In this document: positions 17,734 to 26,848 of the stretch, piece after piece
Position numbering within the stretch: position 1 is the first letter of the stretch
Layout: every line of letters starts with the position of its first letter
NCBI RefSeq assembly: GCF_902497625.1
Contig: NZ_CABVGX010000020.1
Span: 39,443-103,442 of the forward strand
Length of the DNA stretch: 64,000 nt
Direction of reading: 5' to 3'
DNA from: Pseudomonas fluorescens
GTDB taxonomy: Bacteria; Pseudomonadota; Gammaproteobacteria; Pseudomonadales; Pseudomonadaceae
The notes under the pieces: model-generated
Told to the model about the DNA's origin: nothing
Seen by the model: only the letters and a program-made list of their open reading frames with translations
Database searches by the model: none
Translations under genes and position numbers: made by a program

Positions 17734-18306
17734 ATGATATTGAAACGCATTCTGGCCACTCTGGCCCTTTTGGTGACGCCAGCCATCGCCCTCGCCCACC
17801 CGGGCCATGGCGACAACGGGTTGATCGCCGGCATCAGTCATCCTGTCGGCGGTCTCGATCACTTGCTGGCAATGCTGGCCGTCGGCTTGTGGGCGGCGCA
17901 GCAACAAGGCGCCGCACGCTGGGCGCTGCCCTGTACGTTTGTCGGCACGATGCTGATCGGCGGGGTAATGGGTTTTGCAGGGCTGCATTTGCCGGCGCTG
18001 GAAAGCGGCATCGCTGCATCAGTGCTGGCGCTGGGGCTGGCGGTTGCGCTGGCCGTGCGTCCACCGTTAAGCCTGGCCGTTGCGGCCACAGCATTGTTTG
18101 CGCTGTTCCACGGCGTCGCGCATGGCCTGGAATTACCCGACATGTCCAGCCCTTGGGCGTATGCGGCAGGATTTGTGGTGGCAACGGCCGCATTGCATTC
18201 CGCAGGTTTTGCGGTGGTGCGGGTTATGCCTCGGGCGGCAGCGCCGTTGGTGCGCTTGGCCGGAGCAGCTTCGGCGGCGACCGGGGTGTGGTTATTGGCC
18301 GGCTGA
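17734..18306 (+). CDS. HupE/UreJ family nickel permease
   Basis: A 190-residue membrane protein with a signal-like N-terminus ILATLALLVTPAIALAHPGHGD and six or seven membrane segments. The HPGHG and GGLDHLLAMLAVGLWAAQQ motifs with FHGVAHGLELP are the His/Asp-rich metal sites of the HupE/UreJ family. It should import Ni2+ for urease; its place 27 bases behind ureG supports that. Often called ureJ or hupE. Confidence 0.93.
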   Translation: MILKRILATLALLVTPAIALAHPGHGDNGLIAGISHPVGGLDHLLAMLAVGLWAAQQQGAARWALPCTFVGTMLIGGVMGFAGLHLPALESGIAASVLALGLAVALAVRPPLSLAVAATALFALFHGVAHGLELPDMSSPWAYAAGFVVATAALHSAGFAVVRVMPRAAAPLVRLAGAASAATGVWLLAG

Positions 18307-18331
18307 TTTCTGCATCGCCTGTGATGGCCTC

Positions 18332-18395
18332 ATCGCGAGCAGCTCGGCTCCCACTGTGAAATGGATACTCTGTGGGTGCCGAACTTGCTCGCGAT
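18332..18395. repeat. REP-like inverted repeat (ATCGCGAGC...CTCGGCTCCCAC family)
   Basis: Arms ATCGCGAGCAGCTCGGCTCC at 18332 and its imperfect complement GTGGGTGCCGAACTTGCTCG to 18395, short loop. Follows the hupE gene and may end the ure transcript. Confidence 0.75.
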
Positions 18396-18480
18396 AGCGG
18401 TCTGACAGACACCGCCTCTCTCCGACCGGCCTCTCTGCTAACATGGCGCGCAATTAATCCTGCCGTGACGACGCCAGCCC

Positions 18481-19611
18481 ATGCCGCATCAGCCCCGCTC
18501 CACTTCCCAGCTTGAACTGAACGCGCTGTTCGCCTCGGTGCAACAGCATTTCCGGGACGTGATTGTGCCGCTCTGGCAAGGTCCGGGCTGGAATGCCGAC
18601 ATGGCACTGCCCTATGAAGCGCTGGATGCGGCTCACCATCCGCTGCCACCTCAACGCTACCGGGCCATGGCCTGCGCGCGGCAGTTGTATGTGTTTTCCG
18701 GCCTGATCGGTCAGCTGGCGGGTGCCGAGGAACGTGCGGCTGCGTTGTTTCGTTCCTTGCAGCAGCATTTTCACGACGCTGAACACGGCGGCTGGTTCTA
18801 CAGCATCGACTCGCAAGGCACCCCACTCGATCGAAGCAAGGATCTCTACACCCACGCTTTTATCCTGTTTGCCTGCGCTCACTATTGGGACAAGGTTCGC
18901 GAGCCGTTGGTGGAGTCAGTGCTCAACGCCACACTTGAAGTGATCGCGCAGCGTTTCACGACGAACGACGGCCTCTACGAAGCATGCCTCGACCAGGAGT
19001 GGTCTTCCCTGAATACCGGGCCGCTGCAGAATCCGTTGATGCACCTGGCTGAAGCATTTCTTGCGACGCTGGCAGTTCGTGCAGACGCGCCTGTGCAGCG
19101 TGCCCTTGAGCAGTTATGCAGCGCAATGCATCGGCGATTTATCGATCCAGAACATGATGTGCTGATGGAAAAACCCCTGGGCGCTGTGGATAACTGGTTT
19201 GAACCAGGCCATCAATTCGAGTGGTACTTCCTGCTGGAATCATCGCCGTTGTTGCGCGGTTCGCCGCTGCACGCCTCGCTCGACCGCGCGTTTGCGTTCA
19301 CTGAGCAGCGAGGCGTCGATGAATCAAGTGGCGCGGTGCGGGCGATGTTGACGCTGGATGGGCAATCGAAAGATGCCACCCAGCGTATATGGGCTCAGGC
19401 TGAATACTTGCGGGCGCTGACGCTGCGACCGGACAGCGAGGCTGCAGTCATGCGCCAGTTGCAGGCATTGCTGCAGCATTCTTTACATGCGCACGGCTGG
19501 TATGAATGCCGCGATGAGAAGGGTGAAGTGAGTCGCCGCGATATGCCGTCGACCACGCCTTATCATCTGGCGACTTGTTATCGCGGGTTGGCTGATTACC
19601 TCGCTGACTGA
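18481..19611 (+). CDS. AGE family epimerase/isomerase
   Basis: A 376-residue (alpha/alpha)6-barrel protein of the N-acylglucosamine 2-epimerase family. Motifs RAMACARQLYVFSGLIG, GGWFYSIDSQGTPLDRSKDLYTHAF (split: GGWFYSIDSQG and DLYTHAF) and NWFEPGHQFEWYFLLE carry the catalytic His pair of AGE/mannose isomerases (YihS-like). Could isomerise a free sugar such as D-mannose; substrate not determinable. A stretch of REP DNA separates it from hupE, so it is probably not part of that operon. Confidence 0.85.
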   Translation: MPHQPRSTSQLELNALFASVQQHFRDVIVPLWQGPGWNADMALPYEALDAAHHPLPPQRYRAMACARQLYVFSGLIGQLAGAEERAAALFRSLQQHFHDAEHGGWFYSIDSQGTPLDRSKDLYTHAFILFACAHYWDKVREPLVESVLNATLEVIAQRFTTNDGLYEACLDQEWSSLNTGPLQNPLMHLAEAFLATLAVRADAPVQRALEQLCSAMHRRFIDPEHDVLMEKPLGAVDNWFEPGHQFEWYFLLESSPLLRGSPLHASLDRAFAFTEQRGVDESSGAVRAMLTLDGQSKDATQRIWAQAEYLRALTLRPDSEAAVMRQLQALLQHSLHAHGWYECRDEKGEVSRRDMPSTTPYHLATCYRGLADYLAD

Positions 19612-19620
19612 GAGACAGTC

Positions 19621-19712
19621 ATCGCGAGCAAGCTCGGCGCCTGCAGGGGTTTGTGTTGATTCGCCATTTAACGAACGACACAAAACCTGTGGGAGCCGAG
19701 CTCGCTCGCGAT
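19621..19712. repeat. REP-like inverted repeat with internal hairpin
   Basis: Outer arms ATCGCGAGCAAGCTCGGC and GAGCTCGCTCGCGAT; inside them a second inverted repeat GTTTGTGTTG / CGACACAAAAC. Lies in the convergent gap between the AGE gene and the SDR gene, so it may terminate both. Confidence 0.8.
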
Positions 19713-19727
19713 AGCCGTTATACGTTC

Positions 19728-20543
<816 letters not shown>

Positions 20544-20659
20544 TCAGCCGGCAGCATGCCCGGCCTTGCACACAGCGGCAACCACTGTGCAATTGCTCAA
20601 ATAACAACCAACCGTCCAAGCGCTATACAGTGCGGGGCTTACAGCCATGTACACGCACC

Positions 20660-21146
20660 TTATCCACAGGCCGGTCCACAGTTTTCGGGGGCAAGTAAAA
20701 CGGCTGCAAGCCGCTGGGCACAAGGCTTTGCGAGCACTTGGAAAACTTTTTTGCTTGACCCTCGCATGCCCGCAGTGTAGCCCAAGGCATTTTGCACGAC
20801 TGGGCTATGGAATGGGCGATGGCGCGAAGCCAGTAACTACGGCCCTCAGCGAACTCTTTCCAGAGTTTAACCACAGACTTATCCACAGGCTTTCACCTGC
20901 ATCATCGGGTTGATCCCACCGGTGATAAAAAGGTTGACAAAGACGCCATTGAGCGCCGAGAAACTCCCTGATCAAAAAACAACCATATCGCTGCAAGCCA
21001 CGTTTGCAAAGGTCTGCAGCCATGTACCACCACGTTATTCACAGTCAGCTCCACAGCAAACGGGGACAACTCAAAACCTTGATAAAACAGCCATTTGCGG
21101 CGTCTTTATGTCGCGGTTAAAGAGCTTGGCGAATTTGTTTTCCACA
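20660..21146 (+). other. Cluster of DnaA-box-like motifs in an 825-base gene-free region
   Basis: Between the SDR and livF (20499-21323) there is no credible gene. The stretch contains TTATCCACA at 20660-20668 and 20879-20887, TTATTCACA at 21035-21043, plus one-mismatch forms TTAACCACA (20867-20875) and TTTTCCACA (21138-21146), all in the same orientation, with further TCCACAG motifs at 20675 and 21050. Two of the boxes sit inside a diverged direct repeat: CCATGTAC...CAC.TTAT.CACAG...TCCACAG....CGGGG at 20645-20690 and 21020-21066. GCTGCAAGCC also occurs twice (20702, 20992). dnaA, rpmH and gyrB are absent, so this is unlikely to be oriC; a DnaA-titration or secondary control site is an inference. 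Confidence 0.55.
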
Positions 21147-21274
21147 ATTTGCCGAAGTCTGCAATTAGCCTCGTGGGAGCAATGCTTGCTGGCAGTAGCG
21201 GTGGGTCAAATTCCGCTACTTTTTGATGCTACCAGCCATCGCGAGCACGCTTTGCTCCTTTGGATTCAGAACGT

Positions 21275-21306
21275 AAAAAAGCCCCGATGATTGCTCACCG
21301 GGGCTT
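21275..21306 (-). terminator. Rho-independent terminator of the liv operon
   Basis: Read on the minus strand: AAGCCCCGG, an 11-base loop, then CGGGGCTTTTTT. It starts 18 bases after the livF stop. Confidence 0.92.
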
Positions 21307-21323
21307 AGGTGTTTCAACAGAAG

Positions 21324-22040
21324 TTAATGCCCGCCGAGATAAGCGTTACGCACCTCTTCATTCACCAGCAGCTCCTTGCCGCTGCCCGTCAAACGAATTT
21401 CGCCGTTGACCATGACGTAAGCACGGTCCGAGAGCCTGAGCGCGTGGTTGGCGTTCTGTTCGACGAGGAAGATCGTCATGCCAGTCTTTGCCAGCTCCCG
21501 CAAAGTAGCGAAGATCTGTTTCACCACGATCGGCGCCAGCCCAAGGCTTGGTTCATCGAGCAGCAAAAGCTTCGGCCGGCTCATCAACGCACGGGCAATC
21601 GCGAGCATCTGCTGCTCGCCACCCGACATGGTCATGGCGCGTTGCGTGCGCCGCTCTTCGAGCCTTGGAAACAGCTCGAACATCCGCTGCATATCTTCCT
21701 TGGCGTATTTATCGCCAATCGGAATGGTGCCCATCAGCAGGTTTTCCTCGACGGTCATGTCAGGGAATACCCGTCGGCCTTCCGGCGATTGCGCAATACC
21801 GTGCGACGCGATGTAGTGAGACGACTTGTGGGTAATGTCCACGCCTTGATAGATAATTTGCCCGCTCGCTGCCCGTGGCTGGCCGAAAATCGACATCAGC
21901 AAGGTCGACTTGCCGGCGCCATTGGAGCCGATCAGGCTGACGGTTTCCCCTTCATTGATCTGCAGCGAGACTTTTTTCAGGGCCTGGATGGGTCCGTAAA
22001 ACACATCCAGATCCTTGAGTTCGAGGATGGGTTGGCTCAT
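21324..22040 (-). CDS. livF: Branched-chain amino acid ABC transporter ATPase LivF
   Basis: A 238-residue ABC ATPase: Walker A GSNGAGKSTLLM (about 37-48), signature MSGGEQQMLAIARAL, Walker B LLLLDEPSLGLAP. The ISH-type feature GIAQSPEGRRVFPDMTVEENL is diagnostic for LivF/BraG. Together with LivG it powers uptake of Leu/Ile/Val (and perhaps other amino acids) through LivHM. Last gene of the livKHMGF operon; starts four bases inside livG. Confidence 0.95.
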   Translation of the reverse strand: MSQPILELKDLDVFYGPIQALKKVSLQINEGETVSLIGSNGAGKSTLLMSIFGQPRAASGQIIYQGVDITHKSSHYIASHGIAQSPEGRRVFPDMTVEENLLMGTIPIGDKYAKEDMQRMFELFPRLEERRTQRAMTMSGGEQQMLAIARALMSRPKLLLLDEPSLGLAPIVVKQIFATLRELAKTGMTIFLVEQNANHALRLSDRAYVMVNGEIRLTGSGKELLVNEEVRNAYLGGH

Positions 22041-22912
22041 AGCACCACTTCCTCTTCATCAGCGCCCAGGTAGGCCGCAATCACTTTCGGGTCATTGCGA
22101 ATGGCGTCGGGTCCGCCTTCGGCAATAACGATGCCGTGGTCCAGCACCACAATGTGGTCGGAAATGCTCATAACCATGCCCATGTCATGTTCGATCAGTA
22201 CTACAGTCAGATCATGCTCGTCACGCAGCAGCCGGATCATCGCGCTCAGTGCTTCGGTTTCCTGAGGGTTGAGGCCGGCGGCCGGCTCGTCGAGGCAGAT
22301 GATCTGAGGCCGGGTGCACATGGCCCGGGCGATCTCCAGACGGCGTTGCTGACCATAGGACAATTCACCGGCCAGGCGGTTGGCGCAATCGACCAGGTCC
22401 ACCACTTCCAGCCAGTAGAAGGCGTGGTCCAGCGCGTCGCTTTCTGCTTTGCGGTAACCCTTGGTGTTAAGAATGCCGGCCAGCAGGTTGCGGTTGACCC
22501 ACATGTGCTGGGCCACCAGCAGGTTTTCCAGTACCGACATTTCCTTGAACAGGCGAATATTCTGGAAGGTGCGTGCCAGTCCCGCCCGGTTGACCAGGTG
22601 AGTGCCGCCGAACATCTTGTAGTACATCCGGCTGAGGAAGGATTTCGGCGAGACGAAATCGGTGGGTTTGAACGACTCACCCAACAACTGAATGACGTTG
22701 GTTTGCTCGCCACGAACATTGAGCTCGATCTTGCCGCCGGAGGCCTTGTAGAAACCGGTGAGGCAGTTGAACACCGTGGTCTTGCCGGCACCGTTTGGGC
22801 CGATCAGGGCGAAAATCGAGTTGCGATGAACCTTCAGACTGACATCGCTCAGCGCCTTGATGCCGCCGAAGTGCATCATCAGCTTCTCTACGGAAAGGAC
22901 GACTTCGCTCAT
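22037..22912 (-). CDS. livG: Branched-chain amino acid ABC transporter ATPase LivG
   Basis: A 291-residue ABC ATPase with Walker A GPNGAGKTTVFNCLTGFY, signature LSYGQQRRLEIARAM, Walker B IICLDEPAAGLNPQE and a His switch VLIEHDMGMVMSISD. The ARTFQNIRLFKEMSVLENLLV segment is typical of LivG/BraF. Overlaps livM by four bases and livF by four, so the three are translationally coupled. Confidence 0.95.
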   Translation of the reverse strand: MSEVVLSVEKLMMHFGGIKALSDVSLKVHRNSIFALIGPNGAGKTTVFNCLTGFYKASGGKIELNVRGEQTNVIQLLGESFKPTDFVSPKSFLSRMYYKMFGGTHLVNRAGLARTFQNIRLFKEMSVLENLLVAQHMWVNRNLLAGILNTKGYRKAESDALDHAFYWLEVVDLVDCANRLAGELSYGQQRRLEIARAMCTRPQIICLDEPAAGLNPQETEALSAMIRLLRDEHDLTVVLIEHDMGMVMSISDHIVVLDHGIVIAEGGPDAIRNDPKVIAAYLGADEEEVVL

Positions 22913-24192
22913 GGCGCTACTCCTTTGCGAGGCGTCACACCGGTACGGCTGATCCGAATCAGGCCGCGCGGGCGCCAGATCATCATCAACACCATCAACA
23001 CGCCGAACAGCAGCACGCGGTATTCAGCAAAACCACGCAGCAGTTCCGGTGCGACGGTCAGCACGAATGCCGCGATGACCACGCCGATCGTCGAGCCCAT
23101 GCCACCCAGCACCACGATGGCAAGGATCAGCGCCGATTCGAAGAAGGTAAACGAAGTAGGATTGACGAAACCTTGATAAGTGGCAAAGAACACCCCGGCC
23201 AGGCCGGCTGTCGAGGCGCCGATGGTGAACGCCGAGAGTTTCACCAGCACGTGGTTGAGACCCATGGAGCGGCAAGCGATTTCATCTTCGCGCAATGCTT
23301 CCCAGGCGCGGCCAACTGGCATGCGGGTCAGGCGATGTTTGACGTACAGCACGGCCAGTACCACCAGGAACAACACGGCATAGATGAAGTAATACTTCAC
23401 GTCGGGGTTGTAGGCGATGCCGAAGTACTCATGAAAGGGAACACCGCCCTCCTTCGCCCGTTTGCCGAACTCCAGACCGAAGAAGGTTGGCAGTGGTGCT
23501 GCCATCCCGTTCGGGCCGCCGGTCAGCGATAGCCAGTTGTTGAGCACCAGACGAATGATTTCCCCGAACCCCAGGGTCACGATCGCCAGGTAATCGCCGT
23601 GCAGACGCAACACCGGGAAACCGAGGATGCATCCGGCGAGACCGGCCATGATTGCCGCCAGTGGCAGCACCGTCCAGAAACCCAGCCCCAGGTATTGATA
23701 GCCGAGCGCCAGGCCGTACGCGCCGATTGCATAGAACGCCACATAGCCCAGATCGAGCAACCCGGCCAGGCCGACCACGATGTTAAGCCCCAGACCCAGC
23801 AGCACGTAGATCAGCCCGAGGATGACCACGCCCAGCAGGTAGGAGTTGGAGAAGAACGGGAAAATCACCGCAATGACGATCATTATCGGGATGATCCAGC
23901 GCAACCGGGATTTGTAATCGGGCGGCAGTACATGCACCCCGGAGCCAGTGCTTTCAAACCCTTCGAGGATACGCAGGCCTTTAGGCGTCTGCAGGAACAG
24001 GCTCAAGGCAAAGCGGCCCGCCATGACGATGGCGACAATCCAGGCTACCCGCGTCGTTTCCATGTTAAAGCCGTAGCCATCAAGGACCACGCCGACAATC
24101 GGCCCAAATACGATCAGGGCAACAAGGCCGGCGAGTATGGCGTCAACCAGGCTTCTTTTGAGATCAATGGTTTTATGAGTGGTTGAAGACAT
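22909..24192 (-). CDS. livM: Branched-chain amino acid ABC transporter permease LivM
   Basis: A 427-residue permease with about ten membrane segments. It has the extra N-terminal DUF3382 section (first ~110 residues) usual for proteobacterial LivM, then the conserved core YVLLGLGLNIVVGLAGLLDLGYVAFYAIGAY and the ATPase-coupling loop GRAWEALREDEIACRSMGLN (split in family alignments as EALREDEIACR). Three bases separate it from livH. Confidence 0.95.
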   Translation of the reverse strand: MSSTTHKTIDLKRSLVDAILAGLVALIVFGPIVGVVLDGYGFNMETTRVAWIVAIVMAGRFALSLFLQTPKGLRILEGFESTGSGVHVLPPDYKSRLRWIIPIMIVIAVIFPFFSNSYLLGVVILGLIYVLLGLGLNIVVGLAGLLDLGYVAFYAIGAYGLALGYQYLGLGFWTVLPLAAIMAGLAGCILGFPVLRLHGDYLAIVTLGFGEIIRLVLNNWLSLTGGPNGMAAPLPTFFGLEFGKRAKEGGVPFHEYFGIAYNPDVKYYFIYAVLFLVVLAVLYVKHRLTRMPVGRAWEALREDEIACRSMGLNHVLVKLSAFTIGASTAGLAGVFFATYQGFVNPTSFTFFESALILAIVVLGGMGSTIGVVIAAFVLTVAPELLRGFAEYRVLLFGVLMVLMMIWRPRGLIRISRTGVTPRKGVAP

Positions 24193-24195
24193 CGC

Positions 24196-25110
24196 TTACA
24201 CCTTCGACACAAGAGGACGGCCGAGCAGGCCTTGGGGCCGAAAGACCAGAACGAGAACGAGCAGCGAGAAACTGAACACGTCTTTGTAGTCGGAATTGAC
24301 CAGGCCTGAGAACAGCGATTCGGAAATACCGAGGATGATCCCGCCGAGCATCGCCCCAGGCAGTGAGCCGATCCCGCCAAGCACCGCGGCAGTAAACGCC
24401 TTGATCCCGATGATGAAGCCGGCATAGAAATCGAACGTGCCGTAATTCATGGTGATCAGCACACCGGCCAGCGCCGCCATCGCAGCACCGATGATGAAAA
24501 CGTAGGAAATCACCCGGTCGGTGTTGATCCCCAAAATCGAGGCCATCTTGCGGTCTTGCTGAGTCGCACGGCACATGCGGCCGAGCTTGGTGTACTTGAT
24601 GATGTAGGTCAGCAGTGCCATGCCGGCGAACGCCGCGATCAGGATAAATACTTTGGTGTAGGTCAACTGCACGAAACCGGTGCCGATATCGACGCGCCAG
24701 GCGCCGGTCAGCAAGGTAGGAACACCTTGTTGTTTCGCACCTTGAGCAATTTGTGCGTAGTTCTGCAGGATCAGCGAGATACCAATGGCACTGATCAGCG
24801 GTGCCAGACGGGTGGAGTTGCGCAGTGGTTTGTAGGCGACGCGCTCGATGACCCAGCCATAAACCGCCGTTACCACGATGGTAAAGATCAGCGTGCCAAG
24901 CATCAGGAGCGGGAAGGATTCAATACCGAAGTATGCCAGCAGAGCCAGACTGATTGCCGCGAGGTAAGCGGAAATCATGTAAACCTCGCCGTGGGCGAAG
25001 TTGATCATGCCAATGATGCCATAGACCATTGTGTAGCCGATGGCGATCAGGCCATAGACCGACCCGAGGGTCAGGCCGTTGACCAGTTGCTGCAGGAAAA
25101 TACCATCCAT
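24196..25110 (-). CDS. livH: Branched-chain amino acid ABC transporter permease LivH
   Basis: A 304-residue permease with eight or so segments. N-terminus FLQQLVNGLTLGSVYGLIAI and IGMINFAHGEVYMI are the family signature; the coupling loop is RATQQDRKMASILGIN. Pairs with LivM. A 240-base gap with an inverted repeat separates it from livK, which may lower livHMGF expression relative to the binding protein. Confidence 0.95.
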   Translation of the reverse strand: MDGIFLQQLVNGLTLGSVYGLIAIGYTMVYGIIGMINFAHGEVYMISAYLAAISLALLAYFGIESFPLLMLGTLIFTIVVTAVYGWVIERVAYKPLRNSTRLAPLISAIGISLILQNYAQIAQGAKQQGVPTLLTGAWRVDIGTGFVQLTYTKVFILIAAFAGMALLTYIIKYTKLGRMCRATQQDRKMASILGINTDRVISYVFIIGAAMAALAGVLITMNYGTFDFYAGFIIGIKAFTAAVLGGIGSLPGAMLGGIILGISESLFSGLVNSDYKDVFSFSLLVLVLVFRPQGLLGRPLVSKV

Positions 25111-25226
25111 AACGCAATCTCACGCAGTGAGAACCTGCATACCTTGGGTGTGCGGCTCTTCTAGGAAAAATACAGATTTACGTCGGAGCAATGTCAGCCA
25201 CGATCCCGCCGACCAGACCCGGATCC

Positions 25227-25316
25227 TGTAGGAGCGAGCCTGCTCGCGATGGCGTCATAACATTCAACACGGTTGTCGACTGTCAGTACGTCATCGCGAG
25301 CAGGCTCACTCCTACA
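25227..25316. repeat. REP-like inverted repeat between livK and livH
   Basis: Arms TGTAGGAGCGAGCCTGCTCG (25227-) and ATCGCGAGCAGGCTCACTCC with an internal loop containing CATAACATTCAAC. The same loop word occurs in the element at 41.75 kb. Position between binding-protein and permease genes suggests mRNA stabilisation of the livK part. Confidence 0.88.
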
Positions 25317-25350
25317 AGGAAGGCGTCAGGTCAGCTGATCGAGTCAGCCC

Positions 25351-26484
25351 TTACTTCTGTTTTTCCAGCTGGTGGTATTTGCCGTCCTTGTCCCATTGGT
25401 AAACCACGTAGTCGGAGACTTTCAGGTCGCCCTTGGCATCCCATGTCTTCTCGCCCATCACGGTTTTAACAGGGTTTTTCTTCAGCCACTCGGCGGCTTT
25501 CTCGCCATTGTTGGATTTAGCACCGTTGAAAGCGGCAGCCAGGGTTTGAACCGAAGCGTAGGCATACAGGGTGTAGCCTTCGGGCTCGGTGCCGGCTTTG
25601 CGGAACTCGTCCACCACGGTCTTGCTGTCTGGCAGCAGGCGCGGGTCGGCGCCGAAGGTCATCAGCACGCCGTCGACGAACTGCGGGCCGCCAGCAGTAG
25701 TGACCAGCTCGTCGGTGACGATACCGTCATCGGACATGAACTTGACGTCTTTGAGGCCTTGTTCACGCAGTTGACGGACCAGAGGACCGGCTTCGGGGTG
25801 CAGACCACCGAAGTAGACTACGTCGGCACCGGCGCCACGGATCTTCGTCACGATGGTGCTGAAATCTTTCTCGCCACGGGTCAGACCTTCATACAAGACA
25901 GGCTTCACGCCGCGTTTTTCCAGCTGTGCCTTGGTGGCGTCCGCCAGGCCTTGGCCGTAGGTGTCCTTGTCGTGCAGGACCACGACCTTCTTGCCTTTGA
26001 GCACGTCGACAATGTAGTCGCCGGCAACGATGCCTTGCTGATCGTCACGCCCGCACATACGGAACATGGCGCTGAGGCCGCGCTCGGTGACCGCCGGGTT
26101 GGTCGAGCCCGGCGTAATAGCAATGATGCCCGCTTCATCATAAATTTCGGAGGCAGGGATGGTGGAAGAGGAGCAGAAATGACCGACCACGCCGGCAACT
26201 TTCTGGTTGGTCAGGTCCTTGGCGACCGTCACAGCCTGTTTCGGTTCGCAGGCGTCATCGCCACGCACCAGTACGATTTTTTCCCCGTTGACGCCGCCTG
26301 CCGCATTGACCGCATCGGCCGCAGCCTGTGCACCCTTCATGTACTGCTCGCCAAATGCCGCGTTGGCACCTGTCATCGGACCTGCCACACCAATTTTTAC
26401 ATCAGCCTGCGCAAACGCGGAAACACCCAAAGCAGTAGCCACTGCGAGGGCCAGAAAGCCTTTCTTGTAAAACGTCTGGGACAT
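25351..26484 (-). CDS. livK: Branched-chain amino acid ABC transporter substrate-binding protein LivK
   Basis: A 377-residue periplasmic protein with a signal peptide (MSQTFYKKGFLALAVATALG, cleavage expected after AFAQA). Mature part DVKIGVAGPMTGANAAFGEQ and the cysteine-bracketed loop RGDDACEPKQ...GHFCSSSTIPA are as in LivJ/LivK/BraC. Ligand specificity cannot be fixed. ATG 26484 is preferred to 26499 because TTGGAG lies at the proper distance and the signal peptide is then standard. First gene of the operon; has a sigma-54 element upstream. Confidence 0.95.
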   Translation of the reverse strand: MSQTFYKKGFLALAVATALGVSAFAQADVKIGVAGPMTGANAAFGEQYMKGAQAAADAVNAAGGVNGEKIVLVRGDDACEPKQAVTVAKDLTNQKVAGVVGHFCSSSTIPASEIYDEAGIIAITPGSTNPAVTERGLSAMFRMCGRDDQQGIVAGDYIVDVLKGKKVVVLHDKDTYGQGLADATKAQLEKRGVKPVLYEGLTRGEKDFSTIVTKIRGAGADVVYFGGLHPEAGPLVRQLREQGLKDVKFMSDDGIVTDELVTTAGGPQFVDGVLMTFGADPRLLPDSKTVVDEFRKAGTEPEGYTLYAYASVQTLAAAFNGAKSNNGEKAAEWLKKNPVKTVMGEKTWDAKGDLKVSDYVVYQWDKDGKYHQLEKQK

Positions 26485-26540
26485 GAGGTGGTGCTCCAAG
26501 GTTTTTTTTAGTTGGCACTGCGACTTCTCTGAATGCTCAG

Positions 26541-26557
26541 AGCAAGTGCCGTGCCAT
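26541..26557 (-). promoter_or_regulatory. Sigma-54 (-24/-12) promoter for livKHMGF
   Basis: Minus strand reads ATGGCACGGCACTTGCT; TGGCACG and TTGCT are consensus, with ten bases between GG and GC. It stands 57 bases before the livK ATG. Confidence 0.82.
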
Positions 26558-26754
26558 CGGTTTTTTATTCTGAAAAAAGTCGCTGCATTATTGTTATTTC
26601 GACTGTTTCGAGCCCATTTTCATTGAGCGTGCAACCGTCTAAACCGCTGAAGGTGAAACCGATATATATTTATGGCGCAACCTGCGCGCGCCATCATTGC
26701 AACCGCAGTCCGAAACCACGTGCAACCAACCTGTAACAACACACGTCACCGAAG

Positions 26755-26771
26755 TGCACACTGCTGGTGCG
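26755..26771. promoter_or_regulatory. NtrC-like enhancer site upstream of livK
   Basis: TGCAC-N7-GTGCG, nine of ten half-site bases of the NtrC consensus TGCAC-N7-GTGCA at exact spacing, about 200 bases upstream of the -24/-12 promoter. The rest of the 364-base gap (26485-26848) is AT-richer than average and holds a second palindrome TGGCGCAACCTGCGCGCGCC at 26673; no gene seen. Confidence 0.55.
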
Positions 26772-26848
26772 CGAACTGCTACAACGCGCACCACTACAGG
26801 CTAGTCGCTAAGTCAAAAAGCGCTGCTTTCAGCAACAAATTTCAACAA

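Noticed and set aside
20910..21290. 126-codon frame in the SDR-livF gap
   Set aside because: No ribosome site, mixed composition, runs through DnaA-box repeats and into the liv terminator.
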